Source of the DNA: Ophiocordyceps camponoti-saundersi (nom. inval.)
Taxonomy: Eukaryota > Ascomycota > Sordariomycetes > Hypocreales > Ophiocordycipitaceae
Assembly (NCBI GenBank): GCA_003339415.1
Contig: PDHQ01000014.1
Location: forward strand, 303,811-367,810
Direction: 5' to 3'
Length of the DNA stretch: 64,000 nt
Shown: one piece after another, positions 30,097-42,796 of the stretch
Numbering within the stretch: position 1 is the first letter of the stretch
How the letters are laid out: every line of letters begins with the position of its first letter
Notes under the pieces: generated by a model
The model's input: the letters and a program-made list of their open reading frames with translations, nothing else
Databases searched by the model: none
What the model was told of the DNA's origin: nothing
Translations under genes and position numbers: made by a program

Positions 30097-30549
30097 TTAG
30101 AAAATAGCCTTCTGAGAAAACGGCTTGATGACAGAGACGTGATTGGGAATAACAACCCGTCCATCGACAACCTCAGCATCCTGATACCCAAAGTATCCGA
30201 TGACCATCCTGCTCTGGTCCAACACGCCAATGACGCTAAAGGCGTTGTCGACGCCGTGCGTCCCATCCCACGAGGACTCGAGCCGGTAGACGCCGCAAAA
30301 GGTAGGTCCGCCGTGGGACTGGGACGCGGGTCTTCCAGCCTGCGACTTGGTCGTGTGCTCGCACGGCGTCTTGATTCCGGAGCCGTTGTCGATCTCGAAA
30401 TTCCAGGTGCAGGCGCTGTTGTCCTGGACGCACTTGCGCGTCACCTTGTTCAGGGACCAGGTTTCGTCTGCTTTCTTGACCACGGCGGCGGCGGAGGCGA
30501 GGGGGAGAAAGGCCGCGAGGGCGGTTGTCAGCGCCTTTGTGAGATGCAT
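30097..30549 (-). CDS. small secreted protein, 4 Cys
   Basis: Single-exon gene of 151 residues. The ATG at 30549 starts a signal peptide ending near ASA, followed by VVKKADE, which looks like a Kex2-type processing site. The mature part has the pattern RKCVQDNSACTWNFEIDNG, then TPCEH and TFCGVY: four cysteines. The fold and role are unknown, but the WxFxIDNG...C arrangement is common in fungal secreted proteins of unassigned function. An upstream in-frame extension exists but is low complexity and would bury the signal peptide. Confidence 0.7.
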   Translation of the reverse strand: MHLTKALTTALAAFLPLASAAAVVKKADETWSLNKVTRKCVQDNSACTWNFEIDNGSGIKTPCEHTTKSQAGRPASQSHGGPTFCGVYRLESSWDGTHGVDNAFSVIGVLDQSRMVIGYFGYQDAEVVDGRVVIPNHVSVIKPFSQKAIF

Positions 30550-31162
30550 CCTTGAGGGAGAGTGTGTGTGTTGACGAGGAGAGGGAGATGGTTGGATGGC
30601 TCTGTGGGTGTGAGAGTTGTGGTGAGGTGTCGAAAAGAGAGAGAGAGAGAGGATGCTTAAAGGAAGAGACGAGTTTTTACCTGCTGCTCCAGCCAAAGGG
30701 GGACGGACTCGGCAATTTATAGTCGAGAGACTTGATGGTAGCTGTACTCGTGGTGCTCGTCGTCAAGCTTGGGACGTCAACGTTACGGTTCGTATTAAGC
30801 CGAGCTGCATATTCGTCGTTGCGTCGATGCCTGCCATCGCATTGCCTTTCAGAGTGTACGATCAGTGCACTGATGCTACCCCCCCTCAATATGTAGGTAA
30901 GCTGCATGGCTCGTCGTCATGGCATACGAGTCCGAGCATCTCGATATTGTCTGTTGCGAGGAGGAACGACAACCTTTTTTTTTTCTTTCCCTCCTCTCCA
31001 ACTTCAGCTTCACTTCTACCGTGGATGACGATGTTGCAAAGACGGTCTGAGAGAAAGTCCCTTCAAGCTTCGGACCTGGATCCAACCTCTCAAAGCTATT
31101 GTTTCTCGACGTCAACTACGAAACCAAAGATGGCGATTAAATCATTGAATCTATTCACTCGA
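30550..31162. other. intergenic, no supported gene
   Basis: Promoter of the small secreted protein gene and 3' flank of the kinase gene. No coding region is supported. Confidence 0.5.
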
Positions 31163-32675
31163 TCAAGGTGAATGCCTACATGTCTTCAACCCTCTCTGAT
31201 ATGCTGGCAAAGCCCACCTCGTCATCCATTTCGATTCAAGCACCTCTTGCATATCAGGTCTTTCACTCGGCCTCCAAGCAAGCATCCACTTCAGAAGCTC
31301 AAACAACGCATCCCACTCGTCCTGAGCCATCGTTTCCATCTTCATGGCCCGTCGTGAGTCTTGCACCCACTGCTCGAACCGTCGATCCCATGACCAGATG
31401 TCAGACGCGTTGCTCAGAGGCATGCCCGCTTCGTCGTACCACTTTGGCCTCTCCTGCCACTTTTCCCACCACTCCGATGGCATCAGACCTTGCAGTTCTA
31501 CCTGCTGCGCTGTGATCTCGTCCTGCGGAGCGAGGAAACCGTCGATGAGGGACCTATGAGCGAGGAGCTCGAAGATGACACAGCCTAGACTCCAAATATC
31601 AGAGGAATAGCTGAGAGGCGTTGTCGGTTCAAAGAATGCCTCGGGCGGGCGGAGTACGATGGGCGTATATGATTCGAATCGAGACTTGTCGCTTGGGCGA
31701 AAAGCAACTCCAAAGTCGCTCAGCATCATCTTGGCGTCGTCTAGCGTCATGTCGATGCTTGGTACGGCCCAGCACATCGGAAGCACCGCGTAAGGAGGAA
31801 CTCCGGGGTCTGTTGCTGCTGCACCGGTGTCGAGACGAACTATCCGCTCCTTTTCTGGCTCTCCGTAACGTTCGTACAGCTGCTCTATGGAAAGCGAATT
31901 GAGGCATGAGGGCATCTGTAAAAGGAGGTTGCCGAGATGAAGGTCTTGAGCACGAGGTTAGCTAGCTAGGCATGTAGTCGTCGTCTGAGGTAAATGGATG
32001 CTCACCTCCATGAGCATAGCCCGCAGCATGGACGAGGGATACGGCAATGGCCAGTTGCCCAGCAAGAGATCTGGCAACGTCAAGCTGGAACAAGGCCCTA
32101 CCGGATGCCTCCTTTGCGTCTCGCAAGCTGCATCGTGCCGGAAGGGTGACGAGACACGTATGAGTGCCATTGGGCCCTCGGACTTGGAAGCGATCAAGAA
32201 CGATGGGAAGTAGTGACGGCTCGTCTCCTCCAGCGCTGCAGCTTGGCGTGCTCTGTGTGATCTTGGAGAGAATACCAGGCTCGCGGCTATCTGCGTCTGC
32301 GGTGTTGAGCTTGATGGCGACATATTTCGTCGTCTTCTCGTCCACGGCGAGCCAGACGGTAGAAAATGAGCCGTGCCCGAGTTTATGCACTACGAGATAC
32401 CGCTTGTTGAGTCGATCGTTGATACGAACTGGATGATAGCCGCCCTGTCTGTAGTCGCTGAGATCTTCTACTCCATGGATATACCCGTACTCGACTGACG
32501 TGGTGGTTGTTGTGTGATGCCACTGGATAGAGCTGGCTTGTTTGCGCGGTTGACGGATCAAGCTGAACAGGGGAGAGCCTACGATTGTCGTGCGTGATGA
32601 GATATACCGTAGAGACAATCGAAGACTCATTTTCTGTACATGAGAGTGTCCTGATGTCATATCAACGACGGTCAT
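31163..32675 (-). CDS. SRPK-type serine/threonine protein kinase
   Basis: Exons 32675-32006 and 31944-31163 give up to 483 residues; an ATG at 32630 is an alternative start. After a basic, possibly organelle-targeting leader, the conserved kinase start reads EDLSDYRQGGYHPVRI followed by the glycine loop LGHGSFSTVWLA and the VAIKL lysine. The splice junction rebuilds the catalytic loop HGDLHLGN, with the catalytic Asp. LSDFGVA (DFG) and LRPPEAFF (APE) follow. SRPK enzymes phosphorylate SR-type proteins, and fungal genomes carry many expanded, divergent copies of unclear role. The HRD histidine-arginine is HG here. No split by a long spacer is apparent. Confidence 0.85.
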
Positions 32676-33001
32676 TTTCTTCGTTGACCGGGGGAAGACG
32701 ACCTTGACCAGGGTTGCATCAAGATGAAGGCCTCACAACCGCTGCGCACTTGTACCGACTAGACACCTGATACATGCATAACAATGAGGAATTCGACTGA
32801 GTCTTGAAGAGGCCTATCAGGGCTGTTCATTCGGTCCATTCTATGTACAGACTCTACAGATACCCGCGATTCATCTCGTCTTCCACAGATCTGCAGTCAT
32901 GTCCGTGTCACGTGTCACAGAACTACAGATACCATCTAACCAACTGACAACCTCCCAAATCCTCGATCCATCGACAAGCCGTCAGTCATTCACGATACAC
33001 G
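32676..33001. promoter_or_regulatory. bidirectional promoter, kinase and N-acetyltransferase
   Basis: Divergent genes flank 326 bases; no specific site was recognised. Confidence 0.4.
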
Positions 33002-34112
33002 ATGCAGGCCTTCAGAGATCCTCACGATCCCCAGCCCTCGGCATACTCAGCAGAGCAGGTGTCAGCTTGGCTCCGGCACATCCACCTACCCAAGCGCTAT
33101 GCTGGCTGCCTGGACGAGCCGACGACGTTCCCCAAGACGCCCGATGCGCTGCGGACGCTGTTCCGGGCGCAAATCACCAGCTTCCCATACGAGAACCTGT
33201 CGGTCCACTACTCGCGTACGCATCTTGTCGATATCCGGCCCCAGGTCCTCTATGATAAGATGATGGGCCCTGCCGCCAACGGTCGTGGCGGCTACTGCAT
33301 GGAGCTCAGCATCTTCTTCCATCATATGCTGCGCGGGCTCGGCTTCTTCGTCTACATGACTGGCGTCCGCAACCGCACGCGAACCGACGGCGTGCCCGGC
33401 GGCGACTATCAAGGATGGTAAGGCCCAAAATGAGCAAAGCAGCGTTGCGCTTGGTAGGCGAGAAGTAATGAGATTGCAACCAAATTAACAGACAACGTCA
33501 AAGAAAAGGACGCACATCAACAACATCATCCACCTCCCCTGCGGCTCCAAGTTCAGCGCCGACGTCGCTTTCGGCGGCGACGGTCCAACCTTACCCCTCG
33601 CCATGGACGGCGCCGCCACGTCCATGCGCAATCTAGGCTCCCAACAAGTACGGCTCGTCCACGACGTCATCCCCAAGCAACGACTACGGGAGCCGAGTCT
33701 ATGGGTATACCAGTACCGGAACGGCGCGGACCTAGAATGGAACTCCTTCTACAGCTTCGTCGAGATGGAGTTCTTTCAAGAGGATTTCGAAGTGCAGAAT
33801 TGGTGGACGGCGGCGAAAACGCTTCATCGTTGGACCGTCCTTGTCGTTCGCTTCCTGCGCAGTGGGGAGCCTTTGCGCTTCCCTCGCGGAGACGACTGGC
33901 TGGTCCAAGACGCTGATGATGTTGATGTCGTTGGTAAGGTCATGCTGGTCGATGATGTCGTCAAGGTTAATATGGGCGGTAAGACGGAGGTTGTGCATCG
34001 CTTCGATACCGAGCATGATCGACGAAAGGCCTTTTGGGATTATTTTGGTATTCGCATGTCTCAGGATGAGGCTGACTTGATTCGGGGTTGGGACATGGCT
34101 CTGAAGACTTGA
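33002..34112 (+). CDS. arylamine N-acetyltransferase
   Basis: Exons 33002-33417 and 33509-34112 give 339 residues. The acceptor was chosen because it rebuilds GWTHINN. The Cys-His-Asp triad is visible: RGGYCMEL (catalytic Cys), THINNIIHL (His) and ADVAFGG (Asp). The enzyme transfers acetyl or other acyl groups from CoA to arylamines and hydrazines. In Fusarium-type fungi such enzymes detoxify benzoxazolinone/aminophenol compounds and are part of accessory gene clusters. Here it lies in an accessory region between a kinase and Atg33, with no sign of its own cluster. Malonyl- versus acetyl-CoA preference cannot be told. Confidence 0.9.
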
Positions 34113-34652
34113 GAGAGGGGATCGATGGCGATTCATTGGTTCTTCGGTGTTATTTCTATGTGTAGTTCTGCATTACGGCCTTTTCCGCGCAACTCATCGT
34201 TCTGTCGTTTGACACCACCCATTGGGCATCTCGAATACTGCTACTTTATCCATCTCTCATACTTTCGGACAACTATAGCAAGCTTCATCATCTTGCCTCG
34301 ATTCTGCTTCAAATTCCCCGCTTACCAGTCTTGAAAGTTGACTTACAGTTTACACGAAACAGTTTGTTGATGCTCCAGAGCAAGGACTCGAGTATTGATT
34401 GCGCTTGTAGTTCCCGAGACCGGTCCTCGTTTTTCAGCCGGTTCAAAGGAGCACGGTCAACATCTCGCAACGGCCAGAATTTACGTATATGATATATCAT
34501 ATAACAGAAGCCGACCATTCCATCTCGTCTCTACAGACCCTCAAATGCAAGTCCAAGCGCATCATCTCCCTCATCAACGTCCTCAAATTCACCATCTCAT
34601 ACATAATATACCCGCCAATTCCTACAACCCGGTAGGACGACGGTCTTCCCAC
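34113..34652. other. intergenic, no supported gene
   Basis: Tail-to-tail gene ends (N-acetyltransferase plus strand, Atg33 minus strand). A frame at 34395-35036 runs antisense to Atg33 and is not supported. Confidence 0.5.
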
Positions 34653-35352
34653 TCAGTTTTCCGCCAACCACCACAGCTCGTCATGCGCACCGTCTCCCCA
34701 GATTCCGACGACAGCCAAGAAAAACCCACAGGCGGCCAGACCGGTCCTCGCCAAGTAGCCACGAGTGAGGGTTTCGACCTCGGCGCGAACCTCCTCGCCG
34801 TTCAAATCCTCGACCTCCTCCTCGCTCGTGCCTTCGCTGTGGGCGTCGCCGAGAACCTCGTAGCTGGAGTCCATCTTGCCGCGGCGAGACGACTTCTTGA
34901 CGCCGTGGTGGCGGACGGCAGTGGGGTACATACCGGACATGGTGAGCAGACGGGGCGCCGCTGCGGAGAGGGCGGCGAGCACGGACGTGTACAGGAGGTA
35001 CGGGTGGCGTGTGCCGCGCGGAGAGCAGACGAATGAGAGGAAGAGCGGCGCCGAGGCGAGCGTCGTCAAGGTGAGGATGTGTTTGCGCAGACCTGTCTGC
35101 AGCGACGAGACGGCTTGGAAGGCCGAGTTGGATGACGGTAGGTTCAAGAGGCCCGGAAGCATAACGGTCGATACGTTATAGGACACGCCCTGAAACGATG
35201 CGAAGGGAGATCCCTCATGGTCAGATTTCTTTCTCTCTTCCCCTTTCTCTCTCTCTCTCTTCAAGATAGATGACACTTACCGTCAGAAGTCCGAGCGACA
35301 CGGTGCCGACGAACTTGAGGAGCGAAATGGTACCATCGCCGGTGGGTGCCAT
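34653..35352 (-). CDS. ATG33: mitophagy protein Atg33
   Basis: Exons 35352-35281 and 35189-34653 give 202 residues, close to the ~200 usual for the family. The 24-codon first exon (ending LGLLT) joins GVSYNVSTVMLP, a conserved start. There are about four hydrophobic segments, with a long acidic loop (near 135-165) before the last one. Atg33 is a mitochondrial outer-membrane protein needed for mitophagy in yeast; in filamentous fungi its role is inferred from that. The intron has an extended (CTCT)n tract. Confidence 0.8.
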
Positions 35353-36388
35353 AGCCACAGCTACCGAGGTCGGAGCGGACGGTGGTGATGGTGGGGGGAG
35401 GGGCAAACTTCAACAATCCTCCGTCCAAGATATCACAGAGAAGTGAGTATTTTCTTGGAAATAACAAGTCAAAGACAGGTGAGTTCTTCAGTAGTCAGAA
35501 AGGGGAAGTTTAAGCGTTGCTTGGTGATGGTAGAGCGTCGACGGCGTGAGCCGGAGGTGCCTTGACAAGTCACGTTGTTGGTGGTGTGAGTCGTGACGTC
35601 TGATGAGGCTCTGCTGCCCAAATGTGGGGGGGTCGATGATGTAAGCTCATCACGTGCATCTGCATTCTTATCCCACGATGCGGTTTTTTCACGTCTACGG
35701 CTGCTTTTTCAACCTCTTCTTCCTCCTCCTCTTCACCGTCATAAATCCACCATCGTCCCTCGCCTGCCTGTTCCCAGTCCTGGAATGCAACCGGATATCA
35801 CTTATGCACCTTCTGTGAGTCTATCGCGCAAGTCTCTTCGTCACCGCTCCCTTCCCCTTTTACACGTCTCGCATGATGATTCGTCTTGTTTGCTACAGCC
35901 CTACAATATATATACAGGAAGAGCCGTCTTAGACGCCCCCAAGCTTGCCCTCGACTATGTCCCTACCGCGAGTCGATCCCGTCGCCCCATTACCTGGTGA
36001 ATGCATCGTCATGTGCAACGCAGTCTGGGACGATGCGGATCCTCGCGCGCCGGTCTGTGAGGGCGGGCAGGGGGAGTGATGCTTATAATTGGGTTTCTGA
36101 CTTCGAGATCGTTCCCTTGCCTTTGGCTTGTCTGGTGATGGAGGCTTGAACGGAGTGCTAACGAGAAATCACAGAGACTGCAGATTTCCATACTCCCCCC
36201 CCCCCCTCATACCCGCCGAGTTGCTTCATCTCACGATCCGATCAGCTCTCAGGCTGAATATATCACCATTCAAAAGCCCTAAGCAACATTTTTTAAGCAC
36301 ATGCTCTAGTCTAGCAAAAACGCGCCTCTTCCAGCTCCTCGCACACATTGTAGCTAGTAGTCCACTTATCAAGTTATCATTGATGCTC
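35353..36388. other. intergenic between Atg33 and Mph1, possible short spliced ORF
   Basis: The region is divergent from neither gene (both read minus). A short spliced reading (ATG at 35783, donor GTGAGT after codon 10, acceptor near 35898) and a 40-codon frame from 35957 have good splice-like signals and a branch motif (GCTAAC) near 36157. The encoded peptides match no family I know, so they are not called as genes. Confidence 0.4.
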
Positions 36389-39300
36389 TCACTCGTCACT
36401 GTCGCTGTCCAACAGCCGCCGCTGCCGACGTCTTCGAGCTTCCCTTCTTGCGTCGGAATCATCCGTCAGCTTTTCTCCGCAAGCGTCTCGCTCAGCTGGT
36501 CTTTTCGTGCCGCTGGTCAGTGTTGTTAGGTCGGGAAACACCTCGCTCTCTTGGCTTGGAGAAAATCGTGTCGGAACGTAAAAGGGCCTCCTTTCTCGGC
36601 TCTTGGGTGTGCTTTGAGTCGCCATCGGCGTGGGTTGCGTGTGCCCATCAGGACCATGAAACACATCATCGTCCTCTACAACAAAGTCCTGTAGGTCTGC
36701 CCCGTCATCGGAGCCGTTCGTCTCGGCGAGGTCGCTCTCTCGCTCACAGTTATCTCCCACCTCGTCACTGTTGATGCCTCTTGCCTGCGCGCGTTTCCCG
36801 GATTGTCGTCGCCGGCGCTTGGTCAACCCGAATTCTTCTTCTGAGCTGTCATGTTGGAATTGCGGCGACGAGTCGACTTGAGAAACTGGTCTCTTCCGCT
36901 TAACTCCATTTCCCTTGGTTGATGCTGCCGCCGCCGCCCGACGCCTCTTCCCAGCAGTCCGTCCGGGGAGATCGTGGCCTTCTTCCTCTCCGTCAGAACG
37001 TACAAAAGACCTAACAGGAATATCGCGGTAGTTGCTCGTGTCCACGTCTCGACAGTTCCTCACCAGCTCATCGGGCGACAAGCCCATCTTGCCCAAAGCC
37101 GCGACGCATCGCTTCGTGTGGACGCCGTGCTTCACCTTCCCAACCGGCTGTAGTCGCCTCTGCAGCCGCGGATGCGCCACCAGGCTGGGCATATCCGTCT
37201 CCTCAACCACACTATGGTTGAAGGGTAGATCACGGTACGACCGGTTGAGCTCCTGTGTGTCTTTAGGCGTGAGAGTCACGCTCTCCAGGCTGGGCAAATC
37301 GACGACATGCTCCAGCTCCGGGTCCCGCCGTGGTCTTGCCGGGCCTGCCTTGGATGCCTTCGTCATGAATTGCGACACTGGCCGGAAGCCCGTCTCGACG
37401 CCGTCCGGCATGTGGAATTTCTTAGGTGGCATCTTCTTCCCCTGTGGTGCGCGCCGTTTCCTGGGCTCCGGCAGCGAGTGATCCTGCGTGTTTTCCACGG
37501 GAATGTCGACATGCCGCTTGTCCACCTCGGGGCGGATGTCTCGTGGGACGATGCGCGTCGAGATGTCGAAGCGGAAATTGAACCGCTTGCCCTCGCAGAT
37601 GAGCTGCTGCATCTTCTCGTAGCTGTCCTTGGACTTGGCGAACTGGTCTTCCTCCTTTCCTCTCATCAGGAGAAGAAGGATGTTGCCTGCGCGTTTCCGG
37701 CCGGTTCGTCCCATGCGCTGTAGCATCCGGATGGGGGACGCCGACGCGTCGTAGCAGATGATCAGGTCGACCTGCCCGATATCTAAGCCCTCCTCACCGA
37801 TAGATGTGGCGACGAGAACATTAAAGTCGCCCTTCTTGAACTTGTCGATGGTCTGTATCTGCTGTGCCTGCTTCATGCCCTCCCCACGCTTGCCGTCGGC
37901 CTGCCCAACAAAGACACTAGCTTTGATGAGCGGCCGGTGCTTGTTTAGCATGCGCACAATGTTCTCCGCCGAATCGCGATACTCGCTGAAGACGATGACG
38001 CGCGTCGCCGAGTCTTGTCCCTTGTCCATGAAGTGATTCAGGATGCGATCCGCCAACGCCGTCAGCTTCGGATGGTCGACAAAGTCATCCTTCTTCAGCC
38101 ATGTCGAGATCTTGCTCATCATTTCCTGAAATTTAGGATGCTCGATAAGCTGTCGTCGATGCTTTGGGCCCTTACCTCCCTTTTCTTCCAGCTCGTTGCG
38201 GAAGTCGACGAGATTGTCGTAAAAGGGTTTGATTCCGTGAAAATTAAGGAGCTTTATGGAGTGGGAAACGCTGGTCAGTACGCTGAAGATGGCCCTCATC
38301 ATGAACTGCACACCCTGATTGGCGTTGCGACCTCGCGCGGCAAACCACTCGCGCTGGGCCTGCATCAGGCCATACGTTGTCAGCGCCATGGGATTGCGGC
38401 CGTAGTATATGTTTTGAGCTCCCAGCTTATCCACAAGAGGCTTCAGCGCAGCTGTAAAAAGCTCGCTCACCAGGATCATCTCATCCGAAGGATCGAGCAC
38501 CAAGGGATCGACGTTCCGTTGATGAACATACTGCTGGATGTCGATGGATTCCTCGGTACGAATCTCGCAGTGTGATATGCCCAGGTTATCGATGATCTCT
38601 TGCACCGTCTCAATCTTGGAGCCCGGCGTTGCCGTCAGAGCCAAGACGCGGAAGCTGTTGGAGAAGCGGCGGATGAACTTGACCGCTTTTGCGTACGCAT
38701 ACTCCCCCACGGCTCGATGAGCCTCGTCGACTACCATGAGCGAGATGCTCTTGGGGTCTGCGTAGCCATGTGAAAGGTCATTGAGGAGCGTCTGTGGCGT
38801 CATGAAGAAGACTCGCTTGTTTTTCCACTCGTCCACACGTAGTGGCGGTGGGATGTTACCCGTTAGCAGCGTAGTTTCCGAGCGTGGGATGCCCACGATG
38901 TTGTAGCAGGCATCGATCTGCTGCGCCACGAGCGGCTTCGTCGGCGCGACGAAAACTATCTTGGCTGACTTGGTCCATCGGTAAAAGTTGAGCATGACAG
39001 TGGCTGCAATGAAGGTTTTTCCCAACCCTGTGGGTAACGCCACGAGCGTGTTGTTGAATAAGCTATTCTTCACAATGCTGTACTGGTAATCTCTTATTAC
39101 ACCCAAATTCGTGGGATACACCCAAGTCTTCATAGCTGCATGATCCAGTTCATGGTGGCTTGGCTCCTCTGGAGGGATATCTACCCTGGCGATCCGCCTA
39201 CTCGTCGACGAGGATGGCTGCTCATGTTCCTGAGACATCTCAGAACCCCAAAGGGTAGTCTGCCGGTAGTGGGAAGAGCCGGAGCGCTCGAAACTTCTTC

Positions 39301-39577
39301 CCGCGGCGGGATGATTGGCATATTGAGTCCCAGAAGCCGCGCCTCTGTGAGATTGATTAGGGGTTGAAGGGGACGTAAAGACACTGGATGTCACGTCTTG
39401 TAACTCCAACGCCGAGCCAGATATGGCAGGTTGCTGGAAGGATGATTTCCCGAGATCTTTTGGCGTAGATCCCTGCAACAGAGGTGAAGGGCCACTTTGT
39501 CCCACGCAGGACGGGACCTGTTCGAGGGCAGTAAGCAGATCCTCGTCGGCCAAATCATCGTCAAAGTCCTCATCCAT
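36389..39577 (-). CDS. MPH1: ATP-dependent DNA helicase Mph1 (FANCM family)
   Basis: Single-exon gene of 1,062 residues, typical for filamentous fungi. The first ~150 residues are acidic and disordered; a short RQTTLWG motif lies near 105-111. Helicase domain 1 has LPTGLGKT (Walker A, 181-188) and VVDEAH (DEAH, 282-287), and ALTATPGS follows. Domain 2 carries the FSEYRDSA and [13 protein letters not shown] segments and the [10 protein letters not shown] arginine-finger motif. The C-terminal 300 residues are basic/acidic and rich in Ser/Asp, ending in acidic repeats. Mph1 unwinds D-loops and remodels stalled forks in homologous recombination and replication-fork repair. Single exon and complete; nothing broken. 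Confidence 0.95.
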   Translation of the reverse strand: MDEDFDDDLADEDLLTALEQVPSCVGQSGPSPLLQGSTPKDLGKSSFQQPAISGSALELQDVTSSVFTSPSTPNQSHRGAASGTQYANHPAAGRSFERSGSSHYRQTTLWGSEMSQEHEQPSSSTSRRIARVDIPPEEPSHHELDHAAMKTWVYPTNLGVIRDYQYSIVKNSLFNNTLVALPTGLGKTFIAATVMLNFYRWTKSAKIVFVAPTKPLVAQQIDACYNIVGIPRSETTLLTGNIPPPLRVDEWKNKRVFFMTPQTLLNDLSHGYADPKSISLMVVDEAHRAVGEYAYAKAVKFIRRFSNSFRVLALTATPGSKIETVQEIIDNLGISHCEIRTEESIDIQQYVHQRNVDPLVLDPSDEMILVSELFTAALKPLVDKLGAQNIYYGRNPMALTTYGLMQAQREWFAARGRNANQGVQFMMRAIFSVLTSVSHSIKLLNFHGIKPFYDNLVDFRNELEEKGGKGPKHRRQLIEHPKFQEMMSKISTWLKKDDFVDHPKLTALADRILNHFMDKGQDSATRVIVFSEYRDSAENIVRMLNKHRPLIKASVFVGQADGKRGEGMKQAQQIQTIDKFKKGDFNVLVATSIGEEGLDIGQVDLIICYDASASPIRMLQRMGRTGRKRAGNILLLLMRGKEEDQFAKSKDSYEKMQQLICEGKRFNFRFDISTRIVPRDIRPEVDKRHVDIPVENTQDHSLPEPRKRRAPQGKKMPPKKFHMPDGVETGFRPVSQFMTKASKAGPARPRRDPELEHVVDLPSLESVTLTPKDTQELNRSYRDLPFNHSVVEETDMPSLVAHPRLQRRLQPVGKVKHGVHTKRCVAALGKMGLSPDELVRNCRDVDTSNYRDIPVRSFVRSDGEEEGHDLPGRTAGKRRRAAAAASTKGNGVKRKRPVSQVDSSPQFQHDSSEEEFGLTKRRRRQSGKRAQARGINSDEVGDNCERESDLAETNGSDDGADLQDFVVEDDDVFHGPDGHTQPTPMATQSTPKSRERRPFYVPTRFSPSQESEVFPDLTTLTSGTKRPAERDACGEKLTDDSDARREARRRRQRRLLDSDSDE

Positions 39578-40628
39578 AGCCCAAAGGACTAGTCTGGGAC
39601 GGAACCGTAGGCTCCTTTTCTTGTGAGCTCAATTATGATTCGACCCCGAATCCATGTAAGGCTTGGCGACGCGTTCATGAAGTGAATCACCGTCTACGCG
39701 ATGAGGCGAGACGCGAGGTTGATTGAACTGTCACGTGATGTACAGTTCAAGGTGCCTTGGCCGTGAGTGTGTGAGATGGATGCGAAATCTTCAGTGCACT
39801 TATGTAACGAGTAGATGAAGGCGTCTTCTAGAATTTCTCGTCTCTTTGCTACACGTTCAATAAGGTCAATCCTCTGAAAGGGCTGAAGATGCCCACCTAC
39901 ATTGCATGTACGATGCGTTGTTGAGTGGTCTGTATGTAGCCTCAAGGGCGTAGCCTTGTAGACGCTGCTTACGCAAGCATGCTTACCTCATCTTTACACT
40001 CTTCCCGCTAACGTCACTTATGGCCGATGCCCACCAAACCGAGTCTTGTGGACTCATTTTCTTCCCTCTCCAACGTCGTCATAAACTCTTCTCAACCACG
40101 CAGAACCACCACTCGTTCGCAGAGACGCCCACGCAACGACACTACCTATAGCGCATCTCAGGCAGGCCTTCGTCAGCGCCTGCACCGGTGCGAGGGCCCT
40201 GCTCCAGCGACGTTGTCGACGGCTCGTCGTTTGTTGCCGCCCACAAACCTCAAGCCACCGAAGCCTAAGGACGTTGGCCTTCCTGATTCGATCGCTACGC
40301 GTCTCGACTCTCCCGCTCGGCTGAGCCGACGTTGGCTTCAAGCCGAGCTGATTTTGGCCTCTTGCCCAACACCTGCGATCGATCCGCTCACCACGCCACA
40401 TCACATAAGTTTCTGCACGAACGACAGCCAAGCAGCTGCCGTCGAGCCATCCACCACGCAGACACGTCCGTCCAGGGAAACCAGCGAGCCTGCCATCGTT
40501 TTCCTCACCTCGCCATCTCACATATTCTCTGGCCAGGATCCCACACAGATCACGCTGCGCAGTTTTCGAACTGTCGACTTTTAACCTAGAGTTTTCGCGT
40601 CCGCCGGCCAAGGCAACTCTACGTCAAC
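39578..40628. promoter_or_regulatory. divergent promoter region, Mph1 and Mex67
   Basis: About 1.05 kb separates the two starts. A plus-strand open frame (40027-40584) with an antisense partner has the compositional bias of a long 5' leader and no recognisable domain, so I do not call it. Coding of a small upstream protein is possible but unsupported. Confidence 0.5.
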
Positions 40629-42796
40629 ATGGCGCCACGCTCAGTTAGGTCTAGCCGAGAATCTCGGGACTCTCCCTACCGCATCAGAGGCATGTCAGGG
40701 GACGGCATCACCAAGCGGCGGGCTCTCGCACGAGTTGATGTCGACGGCGACCTAGACATGGATGGATCAAATAAGCGACTCGAAAAAGCAATGTCAACTG
40801 GACCCAACGGATCAAGACGATCCACACGCTCTGTAACCTACGAAGTACCACGCAACTCGCGAGGTCTCTCGAGAAGGCCTCACACGATGCTGAGGCGCCA
40901 GAGGGGCGGCGCGTCGTCCACCACCACTCGCTTTCCGGAGCATGTCCAAAGAGGTCGGGGCAGATTGGTGTTTCTTCGCGTCCGCGGTCTTAAGCAGAGT
41001 AAGGCAGCAACGAATGAAGACGGAGGGTTGGAAGACTTGGTTGGCTTCTTGGAAAGAAAAGCATCCGCCTTTGTTACAGGGCGAAAAGTCATGATAAAGA
41101 AGGTGAGTCCTAACTTGATGGAGGTTCCAGAATGTCAACACAGCCGCCTATATCCTCAATGATCTGCTCGTCTACCTGTGATAGACAGCGCTCGGCCTGG
41201 CACCTCCTTCCTTACTCAGTCCATCATTCGGCTGCATGCTGACGGGCGGCAGTCCCATTCGGCCGGCGACTACGTATTCGTCGGCGCCAGCAAGGAAGAC
41301 GCGGAGGAGATTCACAAACTAAACACCTTCACCTTCGCCGGTGTCAAGCTGGAGATTGTTGAATCGGACGACCGTCTCCAGTTCGAGAGCAAAGCGACGG
41401 AGTCACCAGAGACACAGGAACTTCGGGCAAAGCTGCAGGCCATCTTGAGCCAGCGGTACCAGGGCGACAACAAGTTGCTCAAGCTGGACAATCTCCCAAA
41501 CGACCCAGAGCTTGTGCAGCTCGGCATGTTCGAGAATCGAGAGAGGGCCCAGAAGACGTTTCAAGGTCTCATGGCTATCTGCGATAGTCTCTTCAAGACG
41601 GCTACGGAAAAGAGAGAGGCAATCGAAAGTATCAGCATCACCAACAACGGCATCGACGACATTTCCCAGGTCGAGTCCCTCGCTATGACCTTTCCGCAGC
41701 TGAAGAATCTTGACATGAGCGACAATGCCATCAAGGATACGAAGGCGTTGGAGCGGTGGAAAGGCAAGCTGAGGCAGCTGGAGACCGTCTACACCAAGGG
41801 AAATCCGTTGGAGGTTCTGGAAGGCAACTATCAAGCGACACTGCTGGAGTGGTTCCCTAAGCTGCAGATCATCAACGGCATACAAGTCAGGAGTGCCGAA
41901 CAGATCGAGCAGCTAGCGGCGGCATCCCGGCCGCAACCGATACCCCAAAGTGGACCAGACTTCCGCGACGTTAACGGCATCGGCGAGAATTTCCTTGTCG
42001 AGTTCTTCGCGGCCTACGACAAGGACCGGCAAGAACTGGCCTCCCGGTTTTACGACGAAGACAGCAAGTTCTCATTTGCCGTGGATACGCGATCGGTGCG
42101 AGATTCGAAGATGCCGGCGGCGATCCCATGGTCGGCGTACATCAAGCTGTCTAGAAATATGACGAGGATCACGACGGTTCACGGTAGGATACAGCGCCTA
42201 TTCAAGGGCGTCAGCGTCATCAAGGATGTTTGGCAAGGCCTTCCCTTGACGAATCACCCCAACATAAAGGAGGACCTCAGCAAGTATATACTGGACTGCC
42301 AACCGCTTTCCGGTCTCGCGGACCCCAACGGGCAGACGCGGACGAACGTGGATGGCCTCATCATTTCGGTGCACGGCGAGTTCGAGGAGCTCGACCGCAA
42401 TAGTGGACAACAAGGCCGACGCAGCTTCTCGCGGACATTTGTCCTTGGGCCCGGCAAGGTTGGCAACGGGCCTATCCGGGTGGTGAGCGACTTGCTCTCA
42501 TTGAGAAATTACAACACGCTCCCCGACGTGTTTGCGCAATCTCAGACTACGGCCCCGACAGCGAACGATCAGCACCAGGCCATGATCGTCGAGTTGTCGA
42601 GACAGACTGGCATGGTGGGAGAGTATTCTGAGATGTGTCTCTCTCAGGTGGACTGGCAGTTTGAAAAGGCCATCGCCGCATTTCACGAAAGAAAGGTAAG
42701 AGCCGCTTCAATTCGTCATAAGGTGACGTTTTCACTGACGCAAGTGAACAGGCACAACTTCCCGCCGAGGCATTTGCATCAGTGACCCAGGGTTGA
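40629..42796 (+). CDS. MEX67: mRNA export receptor Mex67
   Basis: Exons 40629-41102, 41253-42695 and 42752-42796 splice to 653 residues. The N-terminal ~140 residues are basic. An RNA-recognition-like part is followed by leucine-rich repeats (ISITNNGIDDI, LKNLDMSDNAI, LRQLETVYTKGNPL). An NTF2-like domain begins near NFLVEFFAAYDKDRQELA and binds Mtr2 in known family members. The C-terminal UBA/TAP-C part holds VDWQFEKAIAAFHERK, and the third mini-exon adds AQLPAEAFAS. The receptor carries mRNA through nuclear pores. The exon 1 to 2 junction (GRKVMIKK to SHSAGDYVFV) was set from family layout. Confidence 0.9.

Noticed and set aside
34395..35036. 213-codon plus-strand frame
   Set aside because: Mostly antisense to the well-supported Atg33 exon 2.
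35783..36176. Possible short spliced gene between Atg33 and Mph1
   Set aside because: Splice signals look good but peptides are 40-45 residues and match no family; RNA evidence would be needed.
36128..38575. Plus-strand frames across the Mph1 gene
   Set aside because: They mirror the conserved helicase on the opposite strand and have no domain of their own.
40027..40611. Open frames on both strands upstream of Mex67 (185 codons each)
   Set aside because: Both strands are open over the same bases, with Pro/Thr/Ser bias and no domain; this is expected in a GC-rich leader.
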